A stretch of DNA of 64,000 bases. Source: Climacteris rufus (taxonomy: Eukaryota; Chordata; Aves; Passeriformes; Climacteridae). Under the pieces are notes generated by a model. The model was not told where the DNA came from and searched no databases. It worked only from the letters and a program-made list of their open reading frames with translations. Both the position numbers and the translations under genes were made by a program. Below, piece after piece: positions 41,701 to 50,450 of the stretch. The DNA lies in assembly GCA_013398175.1 (NCBI GenBank), contig VZRZ01003112.1:248001-312000 (forward strand). Direction: 5' to 3'. How positions within the stretch are numbered: position 1 is the stretch's first letter; every line of letters begins with the position of its first letter.

Positions 41701-44700
41701 TACATACAGTTATTATTTAGTGTTTAGTTGTTATTTAGTCTGTCAAAATGCAAGGAGCACCTAGGTTCCATCCCAGTCAGCAAGCAGAGGTTATTGTTGC
41801 TATAGAAGGTGCTGTAAATGAGGTGGGACGTGTGTCCCCAGATGTCTTCAGCCACACAGGAGTGTCACAAGGCGTTACCCTGGACCATGGCCCAGCCTTT
41901 GGCAGCTTCCCTGCAGACAGCCAGGTGACCAACAGCCCAACCCTGATGTCTGTGCACAGAGGTTGTTGTCGGTCTCCAGTCTTGCTTTAATCTAGTGGGA
42001 CAGAGGGTCTGCCCCTCTGGATGGACAGGTCATCCATAGGGAGCTCTAGCAGGGAAGCAGGATCTGGCTGCTGTAAGTCCATGCAGAGAGTGACAGGCTC
42101 GTGATGGGAAGTCAGGAGTGTGTCTTCACTACTCTGACTCATTGGTGGCTGCATTGGATGGCAAATTTCTGAACAGCAAAAACAGCTATGTTCAATTACC
42201 AAATCCTCTTCAAAACAAAGTATCTTAAAAACGCGGGGGGAAAATAGTACAAAATGGAATAAATACTTTGTGTAACAGTGTACATGTGCATATGGGGCCA
42301 TACCCAAAGTCTGTGAAACTCTCAGATACAGAACAAGCACTTCCTTTTCCTGACTTTCACCTCTGAAGGTCATGGTGCATGTAACAGCTGGCAGAAAACT
42401 GTCTTTTTCCTTCGGGGGAGGAGACTTCAACAGCAGCTGCCTGAAGTGTTAGACTTAGATAACTACTTTTTGCAAATCTATTTAGCTGAGTCCAGCTGCT
42501 CTGTTGTGGTACATGCCTTGCAGGCAAACTCCAGATCCTCTGCTGTATTTCATGGATTAACAGAGCCAACTCCCAGTAACCAAACAAATGAGCAACAAAT
42601 GCTGTTACAGGCTGTGTGGGCCTTGCTCATATTCTAAGGCTGTGCATTTGATAGTAGTGCCCATAGTCAAACTTTATATGGAGATCACTTTTTGTTTGTC
42701 AATAGAGAAGGGACTTAATTCATCAAGTGATATGGGAAGTTTTAAGTATTTAAAGAGGTAGAATTTGCGTGAAAAAATGGAGGATCAGAGTCTTCTACAA
42801 AGCAGGTGTAGGTCTGTCTGTGACACTTAAGTCAGCCTCTGTGACAGAAGAATGAGTTATGGAAGCTGATTGAGATAAACTTAAAATTCAGATTTCCAGA
42901 TTCCTTCAACTCTGGCTGTCTTCAGACTGACTTGTGTGAGAGGCCATTCAGTTTGTGAATATCTGACTGCCTGGGGCAAATTAAACTGAACAGAGTAGTG
43001 AAAAATCTGTTAGGAGAAGCTTTTTCTGATGGGGAAATGCACTGAACAGCACCTTGTTCTCTGTGTGACGGTGTCAGCCACACCGTGATAAGACCTTTGA
43101 TTAGAACTGCTGGTGTTAAACCAGGTGCAATTGAAATATATGTATTTTTGGTAACTGTTACCAGCAGTAACTTTCCCCTGCATTTTGTACTACATAAGCC
43201 ACGCACAGTTTTACAGCCTTGCATCTATTTCATTGGTGGGTTTAATTATTTTGTTTTAGGAAATGCTTCTTGAAAACACTTAGAGAATAAGTTGCATAGG
43301 AGAGGAGGTGGTTTTAGGGTGCCCTTGGCATGTTAGGCTGCTTCTGCTTCAGAAAATTAGAGGAAATTGAACTTAGTTCTGGAACAGTACCCTTAGAAAT
43401 TGCAGCTAGATTAGCTAGAGATCTCCATTGTACAGGGCTGCAAATGCTGCACTGAGTATCACATAATAGATCTTCTATTTCTTTCCTCATCTAATACTGT
43501 TCCTAATCTAACAACTAATCTGTTGCTTCTCACATTGTTTTTAATAATTTTTATACTCTATTCCACTCTTAAAATTCATAATGCAGAAATTTTTTTAATA
43601 CTTTGCAAAGATGTTGCTTTTCTCTCCTTTCAATGCTTAATTTCTCTGTTTCTTCTTACTAACTTTGAGTCCAGTACAATTGTTTGCAGGAATGTATATA
43701 AAAAAATAGTATTCTAAACCTATGAGTTATTAAAAAAATGTAGTTTACATAAAGATGCTTTGAATTGAATTTGTACCTTTAAATTGAATTTAAATCTTTG
43801 ATTTTGTTTAGGTGCTTGGCACAGGACTCTGGGGATGTGGCCTTTGTGAAGCACTCGACAGTGTTTGAGAACACAGATGGTAGTTAGCTTTATGTATCTC
43901 TTTATTATGATTCAGTTATTTTCTCTTGTTCTAAAGCATTCGTTCACAATGACCAGTTTCTTTTTTTCAGGTAAAAACACTGCTACTTGGGCCCAAAACT
44001 TGAAGTCCAGTGATTTCCAGTTACTGTGTCCAAATGGTGCCCGTGCTGAAGTCACCCAGTTTGCCAATTGTCACCTGGCTCAGGTGCCAGCTCAGGCCGT
44101 TATGGTTCACCCAGATGTCAACATTTTTGCTCTATATGGCCTACTGGACAAAGCCCAGGTATTAATAATCCATTTATTTGAGGAGGGAGTTATATATGGT
44201 GTAACACAGTGCCAGGATAAAGACAACAGGCCCATTCTGCCATATCCTGGCCCTCGCATCATGGCAGTGGCAGCATGTGCACTGTGCAGAACCCTGTTGT
44301 GGGAGTGTGATGGAGAAGGTAAAATACAACCCATGTAATTCACCCAGTAAAACCACCCTGGTGCACAGGGGGTTTCAACTTTTTGCCCAGCCACTAGTGT
44401 TGCAGTAGTAATTTTCCTGGAGTTTAAGCTGTTTTCTCATCACTTTCCCATGTTTCTGCGTGACTTTGAGGTCTACAAGAAATAGACTACATGCTGATGC
44501 TTTTCCATTCTGGAACTTTCCTTGGAATGCAACAGCACGTTGCTGAGTATGTTTGTGCTGCAGCCACGTACATGGTAAACCATGCAGGCAGAGTGTGCCT
44601 GGCTGCCACAGCGAGGTCCCTCTCCTTGCTGAAGTTAATTGGTTCAAAAGCAAGACTGAGTATCTCTGTGCTAGGCTTCAGTCACATTTGTAACTCCTGG

Positions 44701-46254
44701 GCAGCCAAGCCCTATATTGCATAACAATATTTAGGCAGAAGAATTTTTTAAAACTACAGCTCTTTCCAGAAAGTGACTAAAAAACCCAAATCACAAACAC
44801 TGTTCTTGTAATTGCCAGTGGCACAATTCTGTATCTGATCTACTGGAGCGTCTAAAAGCAAACACGTAAGAGATTCTGCAATTATTTATGAATTTTTCAT
44901 CTACAAAATGGTTCCTGTCATCTTTCATGTTGTACAAGAGGAACGTGGCACTTCATCTTGCAGAATACTGAGAGGTTTTCCTTATTTTCAGGTCTACTTT
45001 GGAAACAGCAGCAATGGAAATGGATTCAAAATGTTTGATTCTTCAACTTTTCAGGGAAAAGATTTGATTTTTAAGGATTCTGCTGTTGAGATTGTGCCAG
45101 TAGAAGAGAGAAGGACGTATACAGAATGGCTGGGGAGTGAATATATTGAATCCCTTGAAGGGATGCAAATACCACAGTGCTCTGGGGCAGGTAATAAGAT
45201 AACACAACACTCACTCATGGCTGCTGTCATTCCCCTGCTTGTTTTATGTCACATACAAGGCTAGGACTAATGGCAACAGTCCAAATGGCAATTTCCAGGC
45301 CACCTCTGCCCTGCCACCTTCTCTTCAGAAAAGCTGCCGTTTGGATAACACGCTGTGCTAACATGTGACTGCCTCTTCCTGCCTCTTTGCAGGGCAAGTG
45401 CCAACAGCACCTGCTCATCAGGGAATGGGGTGGGGCTGGAAGCTGCCCCTGTCTGTGTGAATGGGGTGGAATTTGGGGCAGAAACCAGCAATACAGTATC
45501 AACATGGTTTACAAGATCAGTCTAAAACTGGAGCATCTCTGCCATCCTTGCTGATACTGAATCACCCAGGATCCCCAAATACTGTTAGATTGATACTGGG
45601 TTTCTGACCCGTAGAAGAATTTCTTGGAAGGCAGTATCAAAAATCTTGTCTAGTGAATCCTCTCTGGCCTCTTGGCTGGTTATGTTCAGACTCCACATCC
45701 CTGCTTTTACCCATCCTACTCCATCTCTCCTGAACTCCACTGCCACAGAGGTAAGTGCACAGAGAATGGACAGGCTGTGAACAGAGACCACTCCAGAATA
45801 GAGCTTCTGCCATGGACAAAGTCTTCCACCTTGCAGCAGAAGGAAGTAAGGGAAGTTTCCAAAGTCACTGGACAAAAACAAAGCCCAGAGAGATTTGGAG
45901 GGGGACTATCCATTGACAGAGAAAAGAACAAAGGCAAATGTGAGCATCCACAGAGCTTGCTGGCTTTCCACACCCTGTGCTCTCACTGCTGGACAAAGAT
46001 GTCCTGTGATCTTTAATTTGATGCAGTCTTCATCAAGAACCTTGTGGCTGTCCTCCTTCCACACATGGCTATCCTGAGTGCCTGTGCATGAAACTTGTAT
46101 TTGCTGTAGCTGAGACAAAGTACTTCACTTGTGAGTAACCATTTCTACTGTCTGTAGCATTTGGGTTTTATTTTTATCCTTAGCTGCACTAATCACAAAT
46201 GTTGCTGTGCTGCTGGCAGGCACTGTCCTCCTGACTGCAGCGACCTCCACATAA
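26655..46254 (+). CDS. MELTF: MELTF melanotransferrin, GPI-anchored transferrin-family protein
   Basis: Bilobal transferrin homologue of the cell surface. 16 coding exons with matching phases give 734 residues (human 738): 26655-26700, 29216-29370, 32990-33089, 34464-34646, 34976-35132, 35984-36051, 36744-36931, 37111-37291, 38230-38381, 38793-38889, 39742-39936, 41536-41692, 43812-43879, 43971-44158, 44992-45190 and 46184-46254. Order: signal peptide (about 1-18), N lobe (about 20-358), C lobe (about 363-708), GPI signal. N-lobe ligand positions: Asp77, Tyr106, Tyr209 present, but the His position is Arg278; anion residues Thr131 and Arg135 are kept. C lobe: Tyr450 kept, Asp position is Gly420, His position is Gln624, Thr477 and Arg481 kept. 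The start has a good Kozak context (CACCATGA). Paired exon lengths in the two lobes show the ancient internal duplication. Confidence 0.97.
29216..29370 (+). CDS. MELTF: MELTF exon 2: start of N lobe
   Basis: Encodes ALGLERLRWCTISEQELAKC and continues to ANCTQMIK. The RWC...KC pattern is the transferrin-lobe start. It holds a possible N-glycosylation site (NCT). 155 nt; the matching C-lobe exon is 152 nt. Confidence 0.95.
32990..33089 (+). CDS. MELTF: MELTF exon 3: N-lobe Asp ligand
   Basis: Encodes DDLADAVTLDGRLIYQAGRE and HGLKPVVGEVYDQ. The Asp of TLDG (residue 77) aligns with the transferrin iron ligand Asp63. 100 nt against 97 nt in the C lobe. Confidence 0.96.
34011..34060 (+). mobile_element. 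Degraded CR1-like 3' tail in MELTF intron 3
   Basis: AGATTGAATGACCTTAAGGT followed by CACTTCAGACCC resembles the CR1 3' terminus with several substitutions. Too short and diverged to be certain. Confidence 0.4.
34464..34646 (+). CDS. MELTF: MELTF exon 4: N-lobe Tyr ligand and anion site
   Basis: Encodes ESGTSYYAVAVVKKSSN, then SCHTGINRTAGWDVPVGY. Tyr106 is the first Tyr ligand; Thr131 and Arg135 align with the carbonate-binding Thr120 and Arg124 of transferrin. Sequons NIT and NRT are present. Confidence 0.96.
34976..35132 (+). CDS. MELTF: MELTF exon 5: N-lobe second Tyr ligand
   Basis: Encodes AVSDYFNASCVPGAN and ends EQYYDYSGAF. Tyr209 in DYSGAF aligns with iron ligand Tyr188 of transferrin. 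157 nt, exactly the length of the C-lobe counterpart (exon 12). Confidence 0.96.
35984..36051 (+). CDS. MELTF: MELTF exon 6
   Basis: 68-nt exon encoding RCLAENAGDVAFVKHSTVPE and YTD, the GDVAFVKHSTV hallmark of transferrin lobes. Identical in length and phase to exon 13. Confidence 0.96.
36744..36931 (+). CDS. MELTF: MELTF exon 7: N-lobe His-ligand exon with His replaced by Arg
   Basis: Encodes GRSFSPWARRLRSGDFELLC through CHLARVPARAVVVRPDTDG to LLNQGQ. The iron-binding His of transferrins sits in VPxHAVV; here that codon is CGC (Arg278). The exon and its left flank are extremely GC- and CpG-rich compared with every other MELTF exon. 188 nt, the same as exon 14. Confidence 0.95.
37111..37291 (+). 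CDS. MELTF: MELTF exon 8: end of N lobe
   Basis: Encodes QRFNGVGAKFQMFDSAVYGA, then LLFRDSTTELV and YRAWLGDEYLRAMQAL. This is the end of the N lobe with the conserved FQMF and WLGDEY blocks, matched by exon 15 in the C lobe. Confidence 0.95.
38230..38381 (+). CDS. MELTF: MELTF exon 9: start of C lobe
   Basis: Encodes TLSESLNWCVVSTEEIWKCS and continues to KTKEECMELIQ. The NWC...KC pattern repeats the lobe start of exon 2. Confidence 0.95.
38793..38889 (+). CDS. MELTF: MELTF exon 10: C lobe, Asp ligand replaced by Gly
   Basis: Encodes KKESDAVVLGGADIYIAGKT and YGLVPAAGESYS. At the Asp-ligand position (TLDG in the N lobe) the sequence reads VLGG, so residue 420 is Gly. In human MELTF this site is also not Asp (family knowledge), so C-lobe iron binding is expected to be absent. 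Confidence 0.95.
39742..39936 (+). CDS. MELTF: MELTF exon 11: C-lobe Tyr and anion site
   Basis: Encodes ADDSSNGYYAVVLVKRNLSN, then SCHTGLGRNAGWNIPIG. Tyr450, Thr477 and Arg481 are retained; the Arg is replaced in human MELTF as remembered. Acceptor is CTACAAG, donor GTAAGA. Confidence 0.95.
40164..40940 (-). mobile_element. CR1 LINE fragment, antisense, in MELTF intron 11
   Basis: The left end reads like the reverse complement of a CR1 3' end (TTAGGCTGGAAGGGACT, then GAGGTCATCTAGTCCAACC). Further right, AACTTTGAGGTTCCTGACAG and CTCCAGCATGTCCAGACC match interior CR1 sequence on the minus strand. Coding capacity is lost. The right boundary is approximate. Confidence 0.8.
41536..41692 (+). CDS. 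MELTF: MELTF exon 12: C-lobe second Tyr
   Basis: Encodes AVSEFFSASCVPSTEQDNYP and ends ERYYSYSGAF. The Tyr of SYSGAF aligns with the second transferrin Tyr ligand. 157 nt, the same as exon 5. Confidence 0.95.
43812..43879 (+). CDS. MELTF: MELTF exon 13
   Basis: 68-nt exon encoding RCLAQDSGDVAFVKHSTVFE and NTD; the twin of exon 6. The intron that follows (43880-43970) is only 91 nt, with donor GTAGTT. Confidence 0.95.
43971..44158 (+). CDS. MELTF: MELTF exon 14: C-lobe His position replaced by Gln
   Basis: Encodes GKNTATWAQNLKSSDFQLLC through CHLAQVPAQAVMVHPDVN to LLDKAQ. The His-ligand position in VPxHAVV is CAG (Gln624). Its base composition is ordinary, unlike the GC-rich N-lobe twin, exon 7. 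Confidence 0.95.
44992..45190 (+). CDS. MELTF: MELTF exon 15: end of C lobe
   Basis: Encodes VYFGNSSNGNGFKMFDSSTF to YTEWLGSEYIESLEGMQIPQ and CSGA. Contains sequon NSS. It ends at CAG|GTAATA in phase 1, joining in frame to the GPI exon at 46184. If the donor is ignored the frame continues to a TAG at 45262-45264. Confidence 0.92.
46184..46254 (+). CDS. MELTF: MELTF exon 16: GPI-anchor signal and stop
   Basis: After acceptor TTATCCTTAG, phase 1, encodes AALITNVAVLLAGTVLLTAA and TST with a TAA stop at 46252-46254. Together with SGA from exon 15 this gives a small-residue omega-site region and a hydrophobic tail ending the protein, the layout of a GPI-attachment signal. Human MELTF also continues CSGAAA into a hydrophobic tail. 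AATAAA lies 27 bases after the stop. Too short for a normal ORF search. Confidence 0.87.
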
Positions 46255-46280
46255 TCCTGGGATGAACAGACATTTGGTGT

Positions 46281-46339
46281 AATAAAAAACTGGCAAAACA
46301 AGATAGTAATCATGTAAATAAGTGAAAATAACAAATAAA
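46281..46339 (+). terminator. MELTF: MELTF poly(A) signals
   Basis: AATAAA at 46281-46286 and again at 46334-46339, close behind the exon 16 stop. Their position supports exon 16 as the terminal exon and gives a very short 3' UTR. Confidence 0.65.
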
Positions 46340-46628
46340 CATGAGAAGTTCAACCAGACTCCAGACTGATAGCTAAACTACTGCTTTTCTGGAACCTGAA
46401 CATTTGCCTTTCCCCTTCGCTGCCCACTGTTCCATTGCTGCCAGTTACTGGGGCTGAAGCAGGACACAGACTGAGCCCAGCCCTGCTGTGCCCAGGGGGA
46501 TGAGCGTGTCTGTGCAGGGAGCAGTGACTCAGTGCCCAGCACCCAAAGCCACAATTACTGGCGATCTGTGCCCAGCCGTGGTCACAGCCACGTTCCTTCT
46601 CTCTGTGCTTTTGGTCAGCTGTGAAACA

Positions 46629-47218
46629 GTGGCTGAACATGAGCCAGTGTGTGTGCCCAGGGGGGCAGGAAGGCCAGTGGCATCCTGGCCTCTGTCAGGA
46701 ATAGCGTGGCCAGCAGGGCCAGGGCAGTGATTGTCCCCCTGCACTCGGCACTGGTGAGGCCACACCTTGAGTGCTGTGTCCAGTTCTGGGCCCTGCAATT
46801 CAGAAGGGGCTCTGGGGTGCTGGGGTGTACCTGGACAAGGGCAGTGAAGCTGGAGAGGGTTTGGCACACAACTCCTGTGAGGAGTGGCTGAGGGAGGGGG
46901 GGATGTTCAGTCTGGAGGAGGCTCGGGGGGGACTGACAGGAGGGTGTAGCCAGGTGTGGGTCCGGCTCTTCTCCCAGGCAACCAGCGACAGGACAAGAGT
47001 CTTAAGCTGCACCAGGGGATGTTCAGGTCGGACGTGAGGAGGAATTCCCTCACATAAAGGGTGATTAAACATCGGAATGGGCTGCCCAGGGATGTAGTGC
47101 AGTCGGCGTCCCTGGAGGTGTTTAAGGAAGGACGGGGTGTGGCACTCAGTGCGATGGTCTAGCTGACGTGCTGGTGCTGAGTCACAGCCTGGACTCAACG
47201 CTCCCAGAGTTTTTCCAG
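46629..47218 (+). mobile_element. CR1 LINE fragment between MELTF and PIGZ
   Basis: Sense-strand 3' part of CR1: AACATGAGCCAG near the start, GCATCCTGGCCTCTGTCAGG, GTGATTGTCCCCCTGCACTC, GGTGAGGCCACACCTTGAGT, GGCTGCCCAGGGATGTAGTG and CTGGAGGTGTTTAAGGAAGG, ending near AGAGTTTTTCCA. It has internal deletions and no long reading frame. It ends about 130 bases before the PIGZ start codon. Confidence 0.92.
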
Positions 47219-47347
47219 GGTCACGGATCCAGCGGGGCCGCCGGCTCTGTGTGGGGAGCGCTGCGCATGCGCGCCGGGCTCCCGCTGCGGCGCCTCGGCC
47301 GTGGGCCGCGCGCCCCCTGGCGGAGGCGGTGAGGGGCCGGGGCCGCC
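47219..47347 (+). promoter_or_regulatory. PIGZ: PIGZ CpG-rich promoter with NRF1-like and CTCF-like motifs
   Basis: GC- and CpG-dense block directly before the PIGZ ATG. TGCGCATGCGC at 47262-47272 matches the palindromic NRF1 consensus. GCGCCCCCTGGCGG at 47310-47323 matches the core of a CTCF site in all but one position. No TATA box. Binding is inferred from motif only. Confidence 0.7.
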
Positions 47348-47465
47348 ATGGTGGCGCGGGCGCTGTGGGCGCTGCTGGCGGCGCTGCGGGCGGGCTGGTG
47401 CCTCCTGCCGCAGAGCGGGTACCTGCACCCCGACGAGTTCTTCCAGGCACCGGAGGTCATGGCAG
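47348..47465 (+). CDS. PIGZ: PIGZ exon 1
   Basis: Encodes the first hydrophobic segment and the GT22 signature: LPQSGYLHPDEFFQAPEVMA. Donor GTGAGG. Very GC-rich. Confidence 0.95.
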
Positions 47466-49447
47466 GTGAGGCGTGCGGCCGGCACGGGCTGGCCCCGCGC
47501 GGGGGCGCGGGGACGCGGAGGGGCGCAGCCGCGGGCAGCGTGTCCCGCATCGCCGGCCAGGCGGTGTTCCCGAGGGCTCCCGCTCGGTCACACAGCGAGC
47601 GCTGCAAGCCGGGCAGCAGCGGGTCCGCAGGGCTGGCTGCCTGCATGGGTGGGTTCCCACTGTCCACAGCGAGCGGCGCCTCGAACCACGTTACCCTGAC
47701 AGGTTTCTCAACGCTTTGTAAAAATGAATGGTACACTCCTAAAAATGTCAAGGTTGACACCAGTCTCAAAGTTTAGGAGCTGCTGTGCATTGTGATGCCT
47801 CTTATACTATCATATCCCTAATGCTGAATTACTGCATAAAATATGCTATGTATGTATGTATTCTTCTTTTTCTCTTCCTTTATAGGAGATATTTTAAATC
47901 TACAGGTCTATTATCCATGGGAGTTCCTTTCCAGCTCTCCTTGCAGAACAGTTGTTTTCCCATTGATGACATCCGGAGTTACCTACTGGGTGATCAAGTC
48001 TTTGCAGCAGCTGAACGTATGTTCAAGTTGCATCAACAGCTACACTCTTCTTGTATCTCCTCGCCTTCTCTTTACAATCTTTTCTTTCATACTCGACTAT
48101 AGTGTTTATCGATTAGCCCCTTGCTGGGGAGCAGATCCGTGGAAAGCACTGGTACTTCTTGCTGGATCATACGTCACTCTGGTGTTTTACACAAGAACGT
48201 TTACCAACGCACTCGAAGGACTTCTCTTTGCTCTTCTCATGGTACTGGTTTCTTCAAGAAAGGCCAGGGGCAGGTCAGCAGAGCCTACAAGCAGCCCTCT
48301 CATAGGTGTCATAACAACTGCTGGGTTTTTCAACAGGCCCACTTTTCTGGCATTTGCTCTAATGCCCCTGCTTTACTGGGCCAGTTTAATTGTTGACTCT
48401 CAAAAGAGCATTAAAACTCTCATAAACCACTTTTTGAAGTTTACCCTATGTGCATGTTTTACTGCTATTGTTTTCATAACTGCTGACACCTTCTATTTTA
48501 CCCCTGTGAGCTTAGACAGCCTCTACAGCACTAACAAAAGCAGCCTAATTGATGTAATAGCTCAATTACATGAGAAAATGGTAGTAACCCCCTTCAATTT
48601 TCTCATCTATAATCTTAATCCTCACAATCTTGCACGGCACGGAAGTCACCCACGAGTTACACATTTTACAGTCAATGGAGTAATGCTGTTTGGGATCTTA
48701 CATATTCTGGCCATTGGTGCTGGCTTTAGAATGCTAAAGAAATGTGTCCATCAATTAATGCTGGTCAGACCACATTGCCGCGGGCCACCTGGGCTGTTGG
48801 TGCATTCCGAGGGCAATCCAACGTTGCTGCTGTTTTATTTTGTTCCTTTGGCATTTCTCTCCCTGTTCAGTCACCAGGAGCCTCGCTTTCTCATTCCTCT
48901 CATCCTGCCGTTGGTCCTGTTCAGCGCGGCACCGAAAAGAGCTGTGAAATGGAAACACCTCATTGTTCTGTTCAACCTTCTGGGAGCATTTCTGTTTGGG
49001 TGCTTGCACCAGGGAGGGCTGATTCCGTGTTTGTTTCACTTGGAGCAACTCATCCATTCTCCAGCGTCCTCAAGCCATCCAAGGCACTACACTCTACTCT
49101 TTGCTCACACCTACATGCCTCCAAGGTCTCTGCTCAATATCAAGAAGACAGACATGCATGTAGAAGTCATTGATATGGCTGGGTCTGGAGAAGAAAGCCT
49201 CTGCCAGACAGTAGAGCAGCGAGCAAGCACTTTTACCTGCAGCAACTGTCACATCTTTATTATAATCCCTGGTACAGTCAAAGCCACAATTACAAAATGT
49301 GGTGTCTCACTCAAGAATGAGACTTTGATATTTCCACACTTATCAATGGAAGACCCACCACAAATACCTGTCCTATCCAGTGGAAATTGGAGAAGTCAGT
49401 TAGGACTATACATCCTTGAGTTAGAGAGACATCATCAGGGCCGCTAG
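47348..49447 (+). CDS. PIGZ: PIGZ GPI mannosyltransferase 4
   Basis: ER multi-pass mannosyltransferase of family GT22 that adds the fourth mannose to GPI-anchor precursors from dolichol-phosphate-mannose. Two coding exons, 47348-47465 and 47886-49447, join in phase 1 across a 420-nt intron to give 559 residues (human about 579). Visible motifs: HPDEFFQ near residues 27-33 (the catalytic acidic motif of the PIG-B/ALG9/ALG12/SMP3 group), TRTFTNALEGLLF, FFNRPTFLAFAL and HQEPRFLIPL, plus many hydrophobic segments. The ATG sits in GCCGCCATGG, an ideal Kozak context. The neighbouring MELTF is itself a GPI-anchored protein. Identification as PIGZ rather than PIGB or ALG paralogues rests on length, two-exon structure and synteny. 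Confidence 0.96.
47886..49447 (+). CDS. PIGZ: PIGZ exon 2
   Basis: Large terminal exon after TTTATAG, beginning GDILNLQVYYPWEF and ending at TAG 49445-49447. It carries most of the membrane segments and the HQEPRFLIPL block. No frameshift or internal stop. Confidence 0.96.
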
Positions 49448-50059
49448 ATTTCAGGAGAACAATGTTTTAGTTTTTTACTTCATTTGGGTGCTGTCTGAAG
49501 GTGCTGTAAGAGCTTCCTCTTCACAGACTCCCCTTCCAGCACAAGCAGTGTCACTGGGAACTCTCCCAAGTCTCTTTATTCCCATTCCTCATGTTCTTAG
49601 GGTAGCCAGTTCTGGATAGAAGCTGCTTAAAATTTGAGTTATTCAGCCCTGTGGTGTTTCCTGTGAACTTTTGTAATTTTCCTGATGAGAAAGGATGAAA
49701 TCACAGCCCACCACAGCTGTGATTGAAGTTTAGCTGTTTCCATGCAAGACTTATTTTTGAAAGCTCTTATAATCTCTGCCAGGGTTTGTGGACTGTGAGA
49801 TGTTACTGATAAAAGGCATTAACTCAGCTGCTGGAGAGAGGTTACAGGGCTAGACAAAAGCTGGTCTGACTCAGTAAGGTTTTATTTTATGCTCTTAAAA
49901 ATTTATTAGACCACACTGCAGTCGCAGTACAGGCACTGTCCCACTGCCTTGGGTGGGTCCATCATGAGAAATCCCCCAGCGCTGACCCGGCAGAATCTGA
50001 TTTAGAACATGGAAGATGCTTCAGCCTAAGTACTTGTGCTAAATCCTAAAATCCAAGCT
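49448..50059 (+). other. PIGZ 3' flank, probable 3' UTR
   Basis: Non-coding. No AATAAA follows the PIGZ stop in this stretch; a GATAAA variant near 49809 is the closest hexamer, so the transcript end is unclear. Confidence 0.45.
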
Positions 50060-50450
50060 TTGCCTGTTTAGCCCTTCTTGCCACATCCTTGCGGACGTGC
50101 TGCACGGGCCGTGCCGCAGAGCTCGGGAGGCAGCGCCGTGAGGGCCTTGAGCGTGTCCGCTGTTGGCGGCTGCGGCTCGGCCGCTCCTTCCCTCTCACAG
50201 CTGTCGCTGCTGTGTCGCTGCTGTGTCACGAGTGTCACCCTGCGGAGCGCGGCGGGCCCTGCGGCAGCTGGATGGAGGAGCCGCGCACAGACAGCGGGTA
50301 ACCGGGAGGGCTTTGATCCTTCGTGCAGTTGCAGCAGAAGGATCACGCAGGGTGGGAGATGCCCCGGTTCTGCTGCTGTGGAGGGAAGGCAGCCCCGAGG
50401 GAGGGGCCGCATCCCCTGCGCCCCCCTCCCCTTGCAGTGACTGCTCCCCA
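50060..50450. other. Isolated GC-rich, CpG-containing patch between PIGZ and NCBP2
   Basis: About 390 bases much richer in GC and CpG than the flanks. Open frames exist on both strands, as expected for GC-rich DNA, but none looks like a known protein. Could be a distal promoter or enhancer, or an exon of an unrecognised transcript. Confidence 0.5.

Noticed and set aside
45191..45264. Read-through of MELTF exon 15 to the TAG at 45262 as the normal C-terminus.
   Set aside because: A good donor precedes it and an in-phase downstream exon gives CSGAAA plus a hydrophobic tail like human MELTF, next to poly(A) signals. Kept only as a possible intron-retention form.
46600..47485. A 216-codon minus-strand frame and others between MELTF and PIGZ.
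   Set aside because: They lie antisense to a CR1 fragment and to the GC-rich PIGZ promoter and exon; absence of stops follows from composition.
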